A DNA stretch of 15,379 bases, taken from assembly GCA_030018505.1 (NCBI GenBank), contig JASEHO010000003.1:15317-30695 (forward strand), given 5' to 3'. Both the position numbers and the translations under genes were made by a program. Within the stretch, counting starts at the first letter, position 1, and every line of letters starts with the position of its first letter. The notes under the pieces are model-generated. The model was not told the origin of the DNA and did not search any database. It saw nothing but the letters and a program-made list of their open reading frames with translations. This document shows, piece after piece, positions 1 through 5,875 of this stretch. The stretch comes from a bacterium. GTDB taxonomy: Bacteria > UBA9089 > UBA9088 > JAGUXG01.

Positions 1-525
1 ACCTGAACCATAATCTCCCCATTTGGTTATAAATGCTCCCTCTTTTGTGAACTTCTGGATGCGGTGTCTATCAGCCACATAAACGTTTCCTTCGTTATCT
101 ACAGCTACACCATAAGAATATATAAATTCTCCATCACCGAAACCATAATCTCCCCATTTGGTTATAAATGCTCCCTCTTTTGTGAACTTCTGGATGCGAT
201 TGTTTTTAGTATCAGCAACATAAACATTTCCTTCATTGTCTATGGCTACACCCTGAGGCCAATCAAATTCTCCATCACCTGAGCCTTCTTTCCCCCATCT
301 GGTTATGAATCTGCCATCTTTTGTGAACTTATGGATGAAACACTTATCATTAGTTACATATACATTTCCCTCGTTATCTGTTGCTATCCACCTGGGAGAA
401 TAAAAGACAGATTTGCCCAAACTCCCCCACTTACTCACAAACTTATAATACTCCCCTGCATAAGCTGGGCAGGTCATAAACAGAAGCCCAACAAATATCC
501 AGTTGATAAAAAATCCTTTCTTCAT
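1..525 (-). CDS. Secreted NHL-repeat protein, N-terminal part (runs off the left edge)
   Basis: The frame is open from an ATG at 525 to base 1, giving 175 residues with the C-terminus outside the window. Residues 1-23 form a signal peptide (MKKGFF, hydrophobic core, AYA before GEYY). NHL (six-bladed beta-propeller type) repeats follow, each with a D-N-E-G-N-V-Y-V-A-D strand and an IQKFTK turn. The conserved Ile falls at residues 64, 111 and 156, so the spacings are 47 and 45. The start is firm: a TAG stop lies just upstream in frame, and AGAGG sits next to the ATG. It is the tandem paralogue of the gene at 569-1672, 43 bases upstream, and is probably cotranscribed with it. NHL propellers usually bind protein or glycan ligands; no catalytic residues are visible. 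The first degenerate repeat (residues 37-70) lacks the usual GxGxGxF lead-in. Whether it ends in the same C-terminal domain as its neighbour cannot be seen here. Confidence 0.88.
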   Translation of the reverse strand, partial: MKKGFFINWIFVGLLFMTCPAYAGEYYKFVSKWGSLGKSVFYSPRWIATDNEGNVYVTNDKCFIHKFTKDGRFITRWGKEGSGDGEFDWPQGVAIDNEGNVYVADTKNNRIQKFTKEGAFITKWGDYGFGDGEFIYSYGVAVDNEGNVYVADRHRIQKFTKEGAFITKWGDYGSG

Positions 526-568
526 CGCCTCTATTTTACCATCTTTTTTAATAGCTTACTACTTATAG

Positions 569-1672
569 CTACTTCACGATTCCAATCTTGCCAGTGCATT
601 TCTCACCAACAGGATTGGTGATTATATAGATATATACTCCACTTGCCACCTTATTTCCTTTATTATTTGTTACATCCCAGGTTGCCCTTCCATCAGCCTT
701 TCCATCATCCTCTGGTTCTTTTATTGTTTTGACCAGCTCTCCTGCTATATTGTATATCTTGATTTCTGCCCTCTCTGGCAACATTTTATTTTCATCTGTT
801 GGATGACCGAAGGTGATTCTGGGATGATTATAAACCTTAAGAGGATTTGGATAGACCATGATGTCTTTTCTTATATGAGAAGACAATTCTATCTTTCTGA
901 ATTTCTGGATACGATTATTAAATGTATCTGCAACATAGACATTTCCTTCATTATCTACAGCTATCCCACAAGGCCATTTGAATTGTCCATTTTCTGTACC
1001 AACCCCCCCCCATTTAGTTATAAATACTCCATTTTTTGTAAATTTCTGGATACGATGATTGTATGTATCGGCAACATAAATATTTCCTTCTTTATCTACA
1101 GCTAAATTATAAGGACTTATAAACTCTCCAGTCCCTGAACCATAATTTCCCCATTTAGCTGTGAAACTGCCATTTTTTGTAAATTTCTGGATACGATGAT
1201 TGTATGTATCGGCAACATAAACATTTTCTTCATTATCTATAGCTATCCCACAGCAACCTACAAACTCTCCAGTCCCTGAACCATAATTTCCCCATTTAGC
1301 TATAAAACTGCCATTTTTTGTAAATTTCTGGATACGATTATTAAATGTATCAGCAACACAAACATTTCCTTCATTATCTATAGCTATCCCACAAGGCCAT
1401 TTGAATTGTCCACTTTCTGTACCACTCCTCCCCCATTTGGTTATAAAAATGCCATTTTTTGTAAATTTCTGGATACGATTATTACCCATATCCACAATAT
1501 AAAGATTTTCTTCATCATCTATACTTAAATCACGAGTACAGTCAAACTTTCCGTCCTCTCTACCATACTCTCCCCACTTTGCTGCAAACTCATAATACTC
1601 CCCGCAATAGGCCGGGCAGGTCATAAACAAAAACCCAACAAATATCAAGTTGATAAAAAATCCTCTCTTCAT
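569..1672 (-). CDS. Secreted NHL-repeat beta-propeller protein with FlgD-like C-terminal domain
   Basis: I place the start at ATG 1672 because MKRGFFIN matches MKKGFFIN of the paralogue at 1-525; an in-frame ATG at 1690 would add MVDMVV but has no better ribosome binding site. From 1672 it has 367 residues. Residues 1-23 form a signal peptide ending AYC, where the paralogue has AYA. Five NHL repeats follow with an exact 47-residue (141-base) period, the IQKF isoleucine at residues 67, 114, 161, 208 and 255. The last 95 or so residues start at VYPNP, contain KIYNIAGELV and WDVTNNKGNKVASGVYIY, and form a FlgD Ig-like fold domain resembling T9SS type A sorting domains. It is probably exported and surface-attached, with the propeller as a binding module; the ligand is unknown. 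A promoter at 1803-1831 lies upstream, and the paralogue follows after 43 bases. Confidence 0.9.
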   Translation of the reverse strand: MKRGFFINLIFVGFLFMTCPAYCGEYYEFAAKWGEYGREDGKFDCTRDLSIDDEENLYIVDMGNNRIQKFTKNGIFITKWGRSGTESGQFKWPCGIAIDNEGNVCVADTFNNRIQKFTKNGSFIAKWGNYGSGTGEFVGCCGIAIDNEENVYVADTYNHRIQKFTKNGSFTAKWGNYGSGTGEFISPYNLAVDKEGNIYVADTYNHRIQKFTKNGVFITKWGGVGTENGQFKWPCGIAVDNEGNVYVADTFNNRIQKFRKIELSSHIRKDIMVYPNPLKVYNHPRITFGHPTDENKMLPERAEIKIYNIAGELVKTIKEPEDDGKADGRATWDVTNNKGNKVASGVYIYIITNPVGEKCTGKIGIVK

Positions 1673-1796
1673 CACCACCATATCTACCATATCTTTTTAA
1701 TGATCGTCAAGCTATAGAAAAAAGAATCTTGCTATCTTCAACCCTGTATTGCCCATCACCAGACGAATACCAGGTCTCTTCCTCAAACCCAGCATA
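1673..1796 (-). other. 5' leader of the NHL operon with a possible hairpin
   Basis: This is the predicted untranslated leader between the inferred transcription start (about 1796) and the NHL start codon (1672). It can form a stem between CCTGTATT (1743-1750) and AATACCAGG (1766-1774, one bulged base) around a 15-base loop. I do not recognise a known riboswitch. A 27-codon frame opens with ATG at 1795-1793, essentially at the expected transcription start, and closes with TAG at 1712-1714. Another frame reads as plausible protein (AYAGFEEETWYSSGDG) but has no start codon, so it could be a gene remnant. Low confidence that any of this is functional. Confidence 0.3.
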
Positions 1797-1802
1797 AGCA
1801 AT

Positions 1803-1831
1803 TGTATATTAGAAAGTGATATGGTTGTCAA
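1803..1831 (-). promoter_or_regulatory. Sigma70-type promoter of the NHL gene pair
   Basis: On the minus strand, TTGACA (1831-1826) and TATACA (1808-1803) are separated by exactly 17 bases. The -35 box is perfect and the -10 box matches five of six positions. It lies about 35 bases past the stop codon of the upstream glycosyltransferase gene and points to the NHL genes, predicting a leader of about 124 bases. Confidence 0.7.
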
Positions 1832-1863
1832 GATTTTTTGTAATTGCTTACAGTCTTTTGTTG

Positions 1864-2934
1864 TCATTTTTTTAAGCTCAATTCCTTCAATATCCTGGCA
1901 ATCTCCATAGTTGCTAATTGGGGTTTAAGTCTATGCATTCTATCTTTCATTGCCATGAGTCTTGCTTTATCTTCTGTAATGAGCCTTTCAATCTCTAAAC
2001 CAACATCCTTTGGCCAAACTGCCAGACCCTCTTTTATCAAAATCTCGGCATTCTTTTCCTCCTGACCAGGTATTGCCTCAGTGATTATTAAAGGAACACC
2101 CTTAGCCACAACCTCTGAGGCTCCAAGCCCTCCAGCCTTTCCCACAGCAATATCTGTTATCTCTAATAGCTCATCAATGTAGTCAATAAAGCCTAAGACC
2201 TTGCCTTCTAAACCAAGCTCCTTAAGCCTTTTTTTTAGTTTCTCTGCCAGGCGAGCATTCTTTCCAGCTACAATTATAATCTGCATCCTATCCTTTATCC
2301 TGGTTAAGGCAAGAAGGTGCTTCTCTATATGACCAAGACCATAGCCTCCACCAAGGTATAAAACTATAGGTTTTTCACTTAGCCCAAATTTTTCCTTCTT
2401 TATCCCCTTGTTTTGATGAAATTTAGAAAGTATTGGAATGCCAATAACCTTTATTTTGGAAGGAGAAACCCCTTTTTTTTGAAGATATTCGCTACTTTTT
2501 TGATGAGGAACAATATATAGGTCTATCTCTGGGGTTATTCCCATAGGATGGCAATCAAAGTCTGTAGCCACAGGGACAATCTTAAAATTTCTCTTCTTTA
2601 TCGTGGAAATGGCAGAGCTAATGAATGGATGGGTTGAAATGACTATATCAGGAAAAAACTCGCTGATTACAGGCTGGAGATCCTCTCTTATGGCCTTATC
2701 AAGAAACCATCGGCCAATTCTCCAAATCTCTGTTTTGTAAAACAAAGCCCACAAGGCTGGAGCCTTTCTTGTCATCCAAAGGTAGAAACTGTTGATGAAC
2801 CAGCCAAGGAGGCAGTTGTGCAAAATGATAAAGTTCTTTGGTTCTAAACCTTCCTCTTTTAATCCTTCTGCGATAGCCTCAGCTGCCTTTATATGCCCCA
2901 TTCCAGCTAAGATGGAAAGACATAGCACTTTCAT
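1864..2934 (-). CDS. GT28 glycosyltransferase, MGDG synthase / diacylglycerol glycosyltransferase family
   Basis: This 356-residue protein has the two Rossmann-like halves of a GT-B glycosyltransferase. The N-terminal acceptor half carries GMGHIKAAEAI (His14), THPF at 101-104 and TDFDCHP at 124-130, typical of the MGDG-synthase N-terminal domain. The C-terminal donor half carries LGGGYGLGH (194-202) and VGKAGGLGASE (264-274), then ITEAIPGQEEKNA (284-296), the nucleotide-sugar binding signature shared with MurG and UgtP. By family it should transfer a hexose from a UDP-sugar to a membrane lipid, probably diacylglycerol, at the cytoplasmic face. It lacks a signal peptide and the length is normal. 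MurG is less likely because of the TDFDCHP motif. Unusually there is no visible Shine-Dalgarno sequence: a short-repeat array runs to within two or three bases of the ATG. The UDP-sugar dehydrogenase lies upstream across that array, perhaps in the same transcript. Confidence 0.88.
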   Translation of the reverse strand: MKVLCLSILAGMGHIKAAEAIAEGLKEEGLEPKNFIILHNCLLGWFINSFYLWMTRKAPALWALFYKTEIWRIGRWFLDKAIREDLQPVISEFFPDIVISTHPFISSAISTIKKRNFKIVPVATDFDCHPMGITPEIDLYIVPHQKSSEYLQKKGVSPSKIKVIGIPILSKFHQNKGIKKEKFGLSEKPIVLYLGGGYGLGHIEKHLLALTRIKDRMQIIIVAGKNARLAEKLKKRLKELGLEGKVLGFIDYIDELLEITDIAVGKAGGLGASEVVAKGVPLIITEAIPGQEEKNAEILIKEGLAVWPKDVGLEIERLITEDKARLMAMKDRMHRLKPQLATMEIARILKELSLKK

Positions 2935-2963
2935 AGTAGTAAGTTAAAAGTGAAAAGTGAAAA

Positions 2964-3022
2964 GTGAAAAGTTAAAAGTGAAAAGTGAAAAACAAAAAGA
3001 GGAGGAAGAAGGAGCACAGAGG
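2964..3022. repeat. Direct repeat, copy 1 of 2 (59 bp)
   Basis: This 59-base unit starts at GTGAAAAGTTAAAAG and ends at GGAGCACAGAGG. It recurs at 3036-3094 with 56 of 59 bases identical (offset 72). The unit combines the CACTTTT-type heptamers with a GGAGGAAGAAGGAGCACAG segment, so the composite unit was duplicated as a block. Confidence 0.85.
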
Positions 3023-3035
3023 CACAAAGACACAA

Positions 3036-3094
3036 GTGAAAAGTTAAAAGTGAAAAGTGAAAAGCAAGGAGAGGAGGAAGAAGGAGCACAGAGG
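3036..3094. repeat. Direct repeat, copy 2 of 2 (59 bp)
   Basis: Second copy of the 59-base composite unit, differing from copy 1 at three A/G positions. It is followed by one further partial GGAGCACAGAGG unit (about 3095-3104). Confidence 0.85.
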
Positions 3095-3199
3095 AGCACA
3101 GAGGAAGGTAGGAGGGAGGTAAGAGTCTTGGGTCGGGAAATAAGAAATAGTGAGTAGTGAGTAATGAGTAGTGAGTAGTGAGCAGTAGGCTATAGACTA

Positions 3200-4513
3200 T
3201 CATAAAAGAACGACCTTTTTTGAGATTATCTTTCGGGTGACACCCCTTGTATCCACTATCAACTGTGAATGTTCAACAATCTTCTTTATGTCATAAGCAG
3301 AGTGGTCAACAGCAATCACTACGCAATCCGAGGAAGAGAGGCTCTCTTTGGTCAGAGGGGTTGATTCAAAAACCCTTCCTTTCACTGCGACAGATGAGAT
3401 ATATGGGTCATTGTAAGAAAAATCTGCTCCACTATCTATAAGCATCTCTATTATTGCCTCTGAAGGTGAATTTCTCGGATCGTCTATATCTTTCTTGAAG
3501 GCAACCCCAAGAAGCAGAATTTTAGAGCCATTTACTGTCTTTTTCTGTTTGTTTAGGCTATCGGTTATTATAGAGACAACATACCTGGGCATCAAGAGGT
3601 TTGTCTCTGCGGCAAGCTCAATAAACTTTGTGGAAAAGTCATACTCCCTTGCCTTCCAGGAGAGATAGTATGGGTCAACTGGGATGCAGTGTCCACCAAC
3701 CCCAGGCCCTGGCCAGAAAGGCATAAAACCAAAGGGTTTGGTCGAAGCAGCCTCAATCACCTCCCAGACATTTATCCCCATCCGATTGCATAGCAAGGCA
3801 AGTTCATTCACCAGAGCAATGTTTACGCTTCTAAAGGTATTCTCCAGAAGTTTGCAAAGCTCTGCCGCCTTTGGAGATGAGACTTGAAAGACATTAGGGG
3901 TGATATATGAAAATAGGCTTGCAGATAACCTTGTTGACTTTTCCGATAAACCTCCAACAACCTTTGGCGTATTCTTGATAGTATAAGTCTTATTCCCTGG
4001 GTCTATCCTCTCTGGAGAGAAAGCCAAAAGGAACTCCTCCTCCTCTTTGAGCCCAGTCTCCTTTAGCATTGGCAGGACAACCTCCTCTGTTGTGCCAGGA
4101 TATGTTGTTGACTGGAGAATGATCAGTTGACCCTTTCTAATATTTGCTTTGATTTGCTCGGAGGCAGAAATGATATAGGATATATCAGGTGCCTTTGCTT
4201 TGGTAAATGGCGTTGGAACGCAGATAAAAATGACATCCTGTTCTTTGAGCTTAGAGAAGTCATTTGTAGCAGAAAGCAGGTTTTTTTTGGAGAGCTTCTG
4301 GACATCTGCTGTTTCTATATCAGGAATATAGCTTATGCCATCATTCAACTTAGACACCTTTTCTTTATCAATATCAAAGCCAAGAACAGCGAATCCACTC
4401 TTAGCAAATTCAACTGCCAATGGAAGACCGACATAGCCAAGTCCAATAACCCCTATCTTTGCCCCTTTCTTTGCTATCTTTTCTGATAGAGCCTTTTCAT
4501 AATCTTCTTGCAC
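3200..4513 (-). CDS. wbpA: WbpA-type UDP-N-acetylhexosamine / UDP-sugar 6-dehydrogenase
   Basis: This 437-residue cytoplasmic enzyme belongs to the UDP-glucose/GDP-mannose dehydrogenase family, which performs the four-electron NAD+-dependent oxidation of a nucleotide sugar at C6 to a uronate. The NAD-binding GLGYVG motif is at 24-29, followed by the acidic strand end FDID at 46-49. The central helix KLLENTFRSVNIALVNE (221-237) holds the conserved Lys221 and Asn225, and GPGVGGHCIPVDPYYL (269-284) holds catalytic Cys276. C-terminal GVAFKKDIDDPRNSPS is at 336-351. The HCIPVDPYYLSWKARE stretch and the length favour the WbpA (UDP-GlcNAc) branch over WecC or UDP-glucose dehydrogenase, but substrate cannot be fixed from sequence. 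The start is GTG with AAGGAG (4525-4520) six bases upstream; no in-frame ATG lies nearby. It sits 25 bases downstream of a tRNA-Ala gene with no promoter or terminator between. Confidence 0.9.
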   Translation of the reverse strand: MQEDYEKALSEKIAKKGAKIGVIGLGYVGLPLAVEFAKSGFAVLGFDIDKEKVSKLNDGISYIPDIETADVQKLSKKNLLSATNDFSKLKEQDVIFICVPTPFTKAKAPDISYIISASEQIKANIRKGQLIILQSTTYPGTTEEVVLPMLKETGLKEEEEFLLAFSPERIDPGNKTYTIKNTPKVVGGLSEKSTRLSASLFSYITPNVFQVSSPKAAELCKLLENTFRSVNIALVNELALLCNRMGINVWEVIEAASTKPFGFMPFWPGPGVGGHCIPVDPYYLSWKAREYDFSTKFIELAAETNLLMPRYVVSIITDSLNKQKKTVNGSKILLLGVAFKKDIDDPRNSPSEAIIEMLIDSGADFSYNDPYISSVAVKGRVFESTPLTKESLSSSDCVVIAVDHSAYDIKKIVEHSQLIVDTRGVTRKIISKKVVLL

Positions 4514-4519
4514 TTTATT

Positions 4520-4525
4520 CTCCTT
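4520..4525 (-). promoter_or_regulatory. Ribosome binding site fixing the GTG start of the dehydrogenase
   Basis: AAGGAG lies six bases before GTG 4513. The nearest ATG (about 4501) is out of frame, so this site decides the start. It lies between the tRNA CCA end (4538) and the start codon, in the only 24 bases separating the two genes. Confidence 0.75.
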
Positions 4526-4537
4526 GATTTGCTATTT

Positions 4538-4612
4538 TGGTGGAGGCGGCGGGAATCGAACCCGCGACCTCTTCCACGCCAAGGAAGCATTCTCCCGCTG
4601 AACTACGCCCCC
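4538..4612 (-). tRNA. tRNA-Ala (anticodon GGC)
   Basis: The 75-base minus-strand cloverleaf folds fully. The acceptor is GGGGGCG/CGCCTCC with the G3:U70 wobble pair that identifies alanine tRNAs, discriminator A73 and an encoded CCA (4540-4538). The D arm is GTTC/GAAT. The anticodon stem is CTTCC/GGAAG with loop TTGGCGT, giving anticodon GGC, which reads GCC and GCU alanine codons. The variable loop is AGGTC, and the T arm is GCGGG/CCCGC around TTCGAAT. A promoter at 4626-4655 lies just upstream. No terminator separates it from the dehydrogenase gene, so a tRNA-mRNA cotranscript is likely. Confidence 0.96.
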
Positions 4613-4625
4613 CAAATATAAGAAT

Positions 4626-4655
4626 AGTTTACTTTAAGAAAGCAAAAGGTGTCAA
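4626..4655 (-). promoter_or_regulatory. Promoter of the tRNA-Ala gene
   Basis: TTGACA (4655-4650) is separated by 18 bases from TAAACT (4631-4626) on the minus strand. This would start transcription about 7 bases before the mature tRNA 5' end (4612). The first three bases of the -35 box belong to the target duplication of the neighbouring MITE-like element. Confidence 0.65.
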
Positions 4656-4660
4656 GCAGG
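4653..4660. repeat. 8-bp target-site duplication, left copy
   Basis: CAAGCAGG immediately precedes the left terminal repeat of the MITE-like element and recurs exactly at 4867-4874 on the other side. It overlaps the -35 box of the tRNA promoter by three bases. Confidence 0.8.
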
Positions 4661-4866
4661 GTAATGCCTCAGTTACTCGGTGGATAAAAAGATAGTGAAT
4701 TATAGAGATAAAGTAAAAAAGGAGAAAAGGGGAATTATGGAGAATAGGGGAAAGCATCTATCAAAAACAATACTTTATAATACTTTGAAATTTTCTCCAA
4801 TTCTTTCTTTTTCTCCCTTTCCCCTTCTCCTTAAACACATTTTTCAACTGATAACTGAGGGGTTAC
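4661..4866. mobile_element. MITE-like element, 206 bp, with terminal inverted repeats
   Basis: The ends are inverted repeats: GTAATGCCTCAGTTA (4661-4675) and, reverse-complemented, GTAACCCCTCAGTTA (4866-4852), matching at 13 of 15 positions, with weaker similarity continuing inward. A perfect 8-bp direct repeat (CAAGCAGG) flanks it. The left arm is purine-rich (AAGGAGAAAAGGGG at 4719-4732) and the right arm complementary pyrimidine-rich (CCCCTTCTCCTT at 4821-4832), so a single strand could fold into one long imperfect hairpin. It encodes no transposase; an 82-codon plus-strand frame across it is not credible as a gene. Termini starting GTAA and an 8-bp target duplication are, as I recall, IS66-family traits, so a helper of that type is a guess. 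The element separates the PorV-like gene from the tRNA. Confidence 0.78.
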
Positions 4867-4874
4867 CAAGCAGG
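4867..4874. repeat. 8-bp target-site duplication, right copy
   Basis: An exact CAAGCAGG copy abuts the right terminal inverted repeat. Between here and the PorV-like stop codon at 4949 lie about 74 AT-rich bases in which I see no gene and no convincing terminator hairpin. Confidence 0.8.
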
Positions 4875-4948
4875 TATGAAGAGATGCAGATCTTCCGAAA
4901 ACTTTATTTATTAAAAGGAGAGCGATAAAAAAAGAATTATTGGTATAT

Positions 4949-5854
4949 CTAAAACCTGGTGAGGATGGAGAATTTATGGCAGTTTTCAAGGGCTTTGTTC
5001 TGGACATAGGCATAGTCTATCTGGCCTAAAAGGGTTTGAAGGGTTCCCCTACCCATAGAACGATACCCAAAGCCAGTTGAATATCCAGAAAGGGTGTTGT
5101 AGCCACACCTTATATCAATCCTTGGGATAATCTGATATTCAGCACCAAGATGATAAATAGCATCTTGATCCTTTGGTCTTTCTAAATCAAAGGAGATAAG
5201 GGTTGGTCTTTCATAAAAAAAGGTTTTATAACCCAAGCCTACTCTAATCGTTGTGGGTAAGCTGTTATCTGCCCTGTCTATCTTTATATCACTACCTATA
5301 TTGGAAAGAGTAATACCTATAGAAAATGGCTCTGCATCTGCCAGTAATCCTACATCATAAGCAAATCCGCTACCCTTATAGTTTGCATAATCCTGGTTGA
5401 TAAATTTTGCTGTTCCACCAAGAGATAGGTCTTTAGCGATTACCTTGCCATAAGAAGCAGAAACGGATAGGCATTTCACCTTTAGGTCGTTTCCTTTTAA
5501 GCCCCCATCAGCCTCTTTTCCACCATCGGTATTCATTAAGACGATACCTCCACCCAAAACACCCTTTATAAATGAGATTGGCTGGCTATAAGCAACAATA
5601 TCTATATTAGTTTTAGCTAACCAGAGGTTTCTGGAGGCTAAAAGCTCCCTTTTTTCTAATTTAGATAGTCCAGCTGGATTCCCATAAATAGACTGAATAT
5701 CATCAGCTATTGCCACAAATGCCCCGCCCATTCCAGATGCTCGGACGCCTCCCTGACCAATCTCCAAAAAATCAGCTGTGTTCTCCCCTACCCCATCTCC
5801 CTTAGCTAAAAGAAGCCCAGGGAGAATCAAACTTAAGGCAATCAATCTCTTCAT
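4949..5854 (-). CDS. PorV/PorQ-family outer-membrane beta-barrel protein (UPF0164-like)
   Basis: This 301-residue protein starts with a signal peptide (residues 1-17, cleavage near LLLAK). It carries the hallmark of the PorV/PorQ family early in the mature part: GGVRASGMGGAFVAIADD (35-52) followed by IYGNPAGL (56-63). The rest alternates short beta strands and glycine-rich turns, and the chain ends KFSILTRF, with the C-terminal phenylalanine usual for outer-membrane barrels inserted by the BAM machinery. In Bacteroidetes PorV is the outer-membrane carrier that takes type 9 secretion cargo from the translocon to the attachment complex. Here it follows the giant protease after 21 bases, with AGGAGG (5866-5861) six bases before its ATG, so the two are almost certainly cotranscribed. 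At about 300 residues it is shorter than Porphyromonas PorV. Whether it acts in secretion or is a FadL-like porin is not shown by sequence. Confidence 0.87.
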   Translation of the reverse strand: MKRLIALSLILPGLLLAKGDGVGENTADFLEIGQGGVRASGMGGAFVAIADDIQSIYGNPAGLSKLEKRELLASRNLWLAKTNIDIVAYSQPISFIKGVLGGGIVLMNTDGGKEADGGLKGNDLKVKCLSVSASYGKVIAKDLSLGGTAKFINQDYANYKGSGFAYDVGLLADAEPFSIGITLSNIGSDIKIDRADNSLPTTIRVGLGYKTFFYERPTLISFDLERPKDQDAIYHLGAEYQIIPRIDIRCGYNTLSGYSTGFGYRSMGRGTLQTLLGQIDYAYVQNKALENCHKFSILTRF

Positions 5855-5875
5855 TCTAAACCTCCTTTTCCATAT

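Larger units (their letters stand above)
2935..3199 (-). repeat. Composite array of short tandem repeats between two genes (STRR-like)
   Basis: The whole gap between the dehydrogenase stop codon and the glycosyltransferase start codon is low-complexity repeat, purine-rich on the plus strand. In gene orientation it reads as a block of ACTACTC heptamers (3149-3187), a middle part with CTCTGTGCTC units, and runs of CACTTTT/AACTTTT heptamers (about 2941-2994 and 3036-3064). It carries two long direct copies (2964-3022 and 3036-3094). It resembles the short tandemly repeated repetitive heptamers described in cyanobacterial genomes in being built of heptamer blocks, though the heptamer sequences differ. 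A 90-codon open frame through it is an artefact of repeats without stop codons. No promoter or ribosome binding site is visible inside. Confidence 0.85.

Noticed and set aside
1..1500. CRISPR-like or noncoding tandem repeats of about 141 bases
   Set aside because: The period is exactly 47 codons and the frames stay open. The repeats encode NHL propeller blades.
1712..1795. 27-codon minus-strand small gene in the NHL leader
   Set aside because: It has no ribosome binding site and a basic, unremarkable translation. It is kept only as part of the leader observation.
2937..3187. CRISPR array
   Set aside because: The repeats are heptamers and one 59-base duplicated block without regularly sized unique spacers, and no cas genes are present.
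2931..3203. 90-codon minus-strand open frame through the repeat array
   Set aside because: Its translation is only repeated LLTTHYS and FHFSLLTFH-type strings from the heptamers. It overlaps the ends of both real genes and has no ribosome binding site.
4538..4612. tRNA body resembling tRNA-Gly, suggesting a recruited or chimeric tRNA
   Set aside because: The short D loop looks glycine-like, but the CTTCC-TTGGCGT-GGAAG arm, the G3:U70 pair and A73 are those of ordinary bacterial tRNA-Ala(GGC). No anomaly is needed.
4680..4928. 82-codon plus-strand frame spanning the MITE-like element
   Set aside because: It crosses the right terminal repeat and target duplication, is made of low-complexity purine then pyrimidine sequence, and has no protein-like features.
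4875..4948. Terminator for the protease-PorV operon
   Set aside because: There is a T run downstream of the stop codon on the minus strand, but no convincing stem precedes it.
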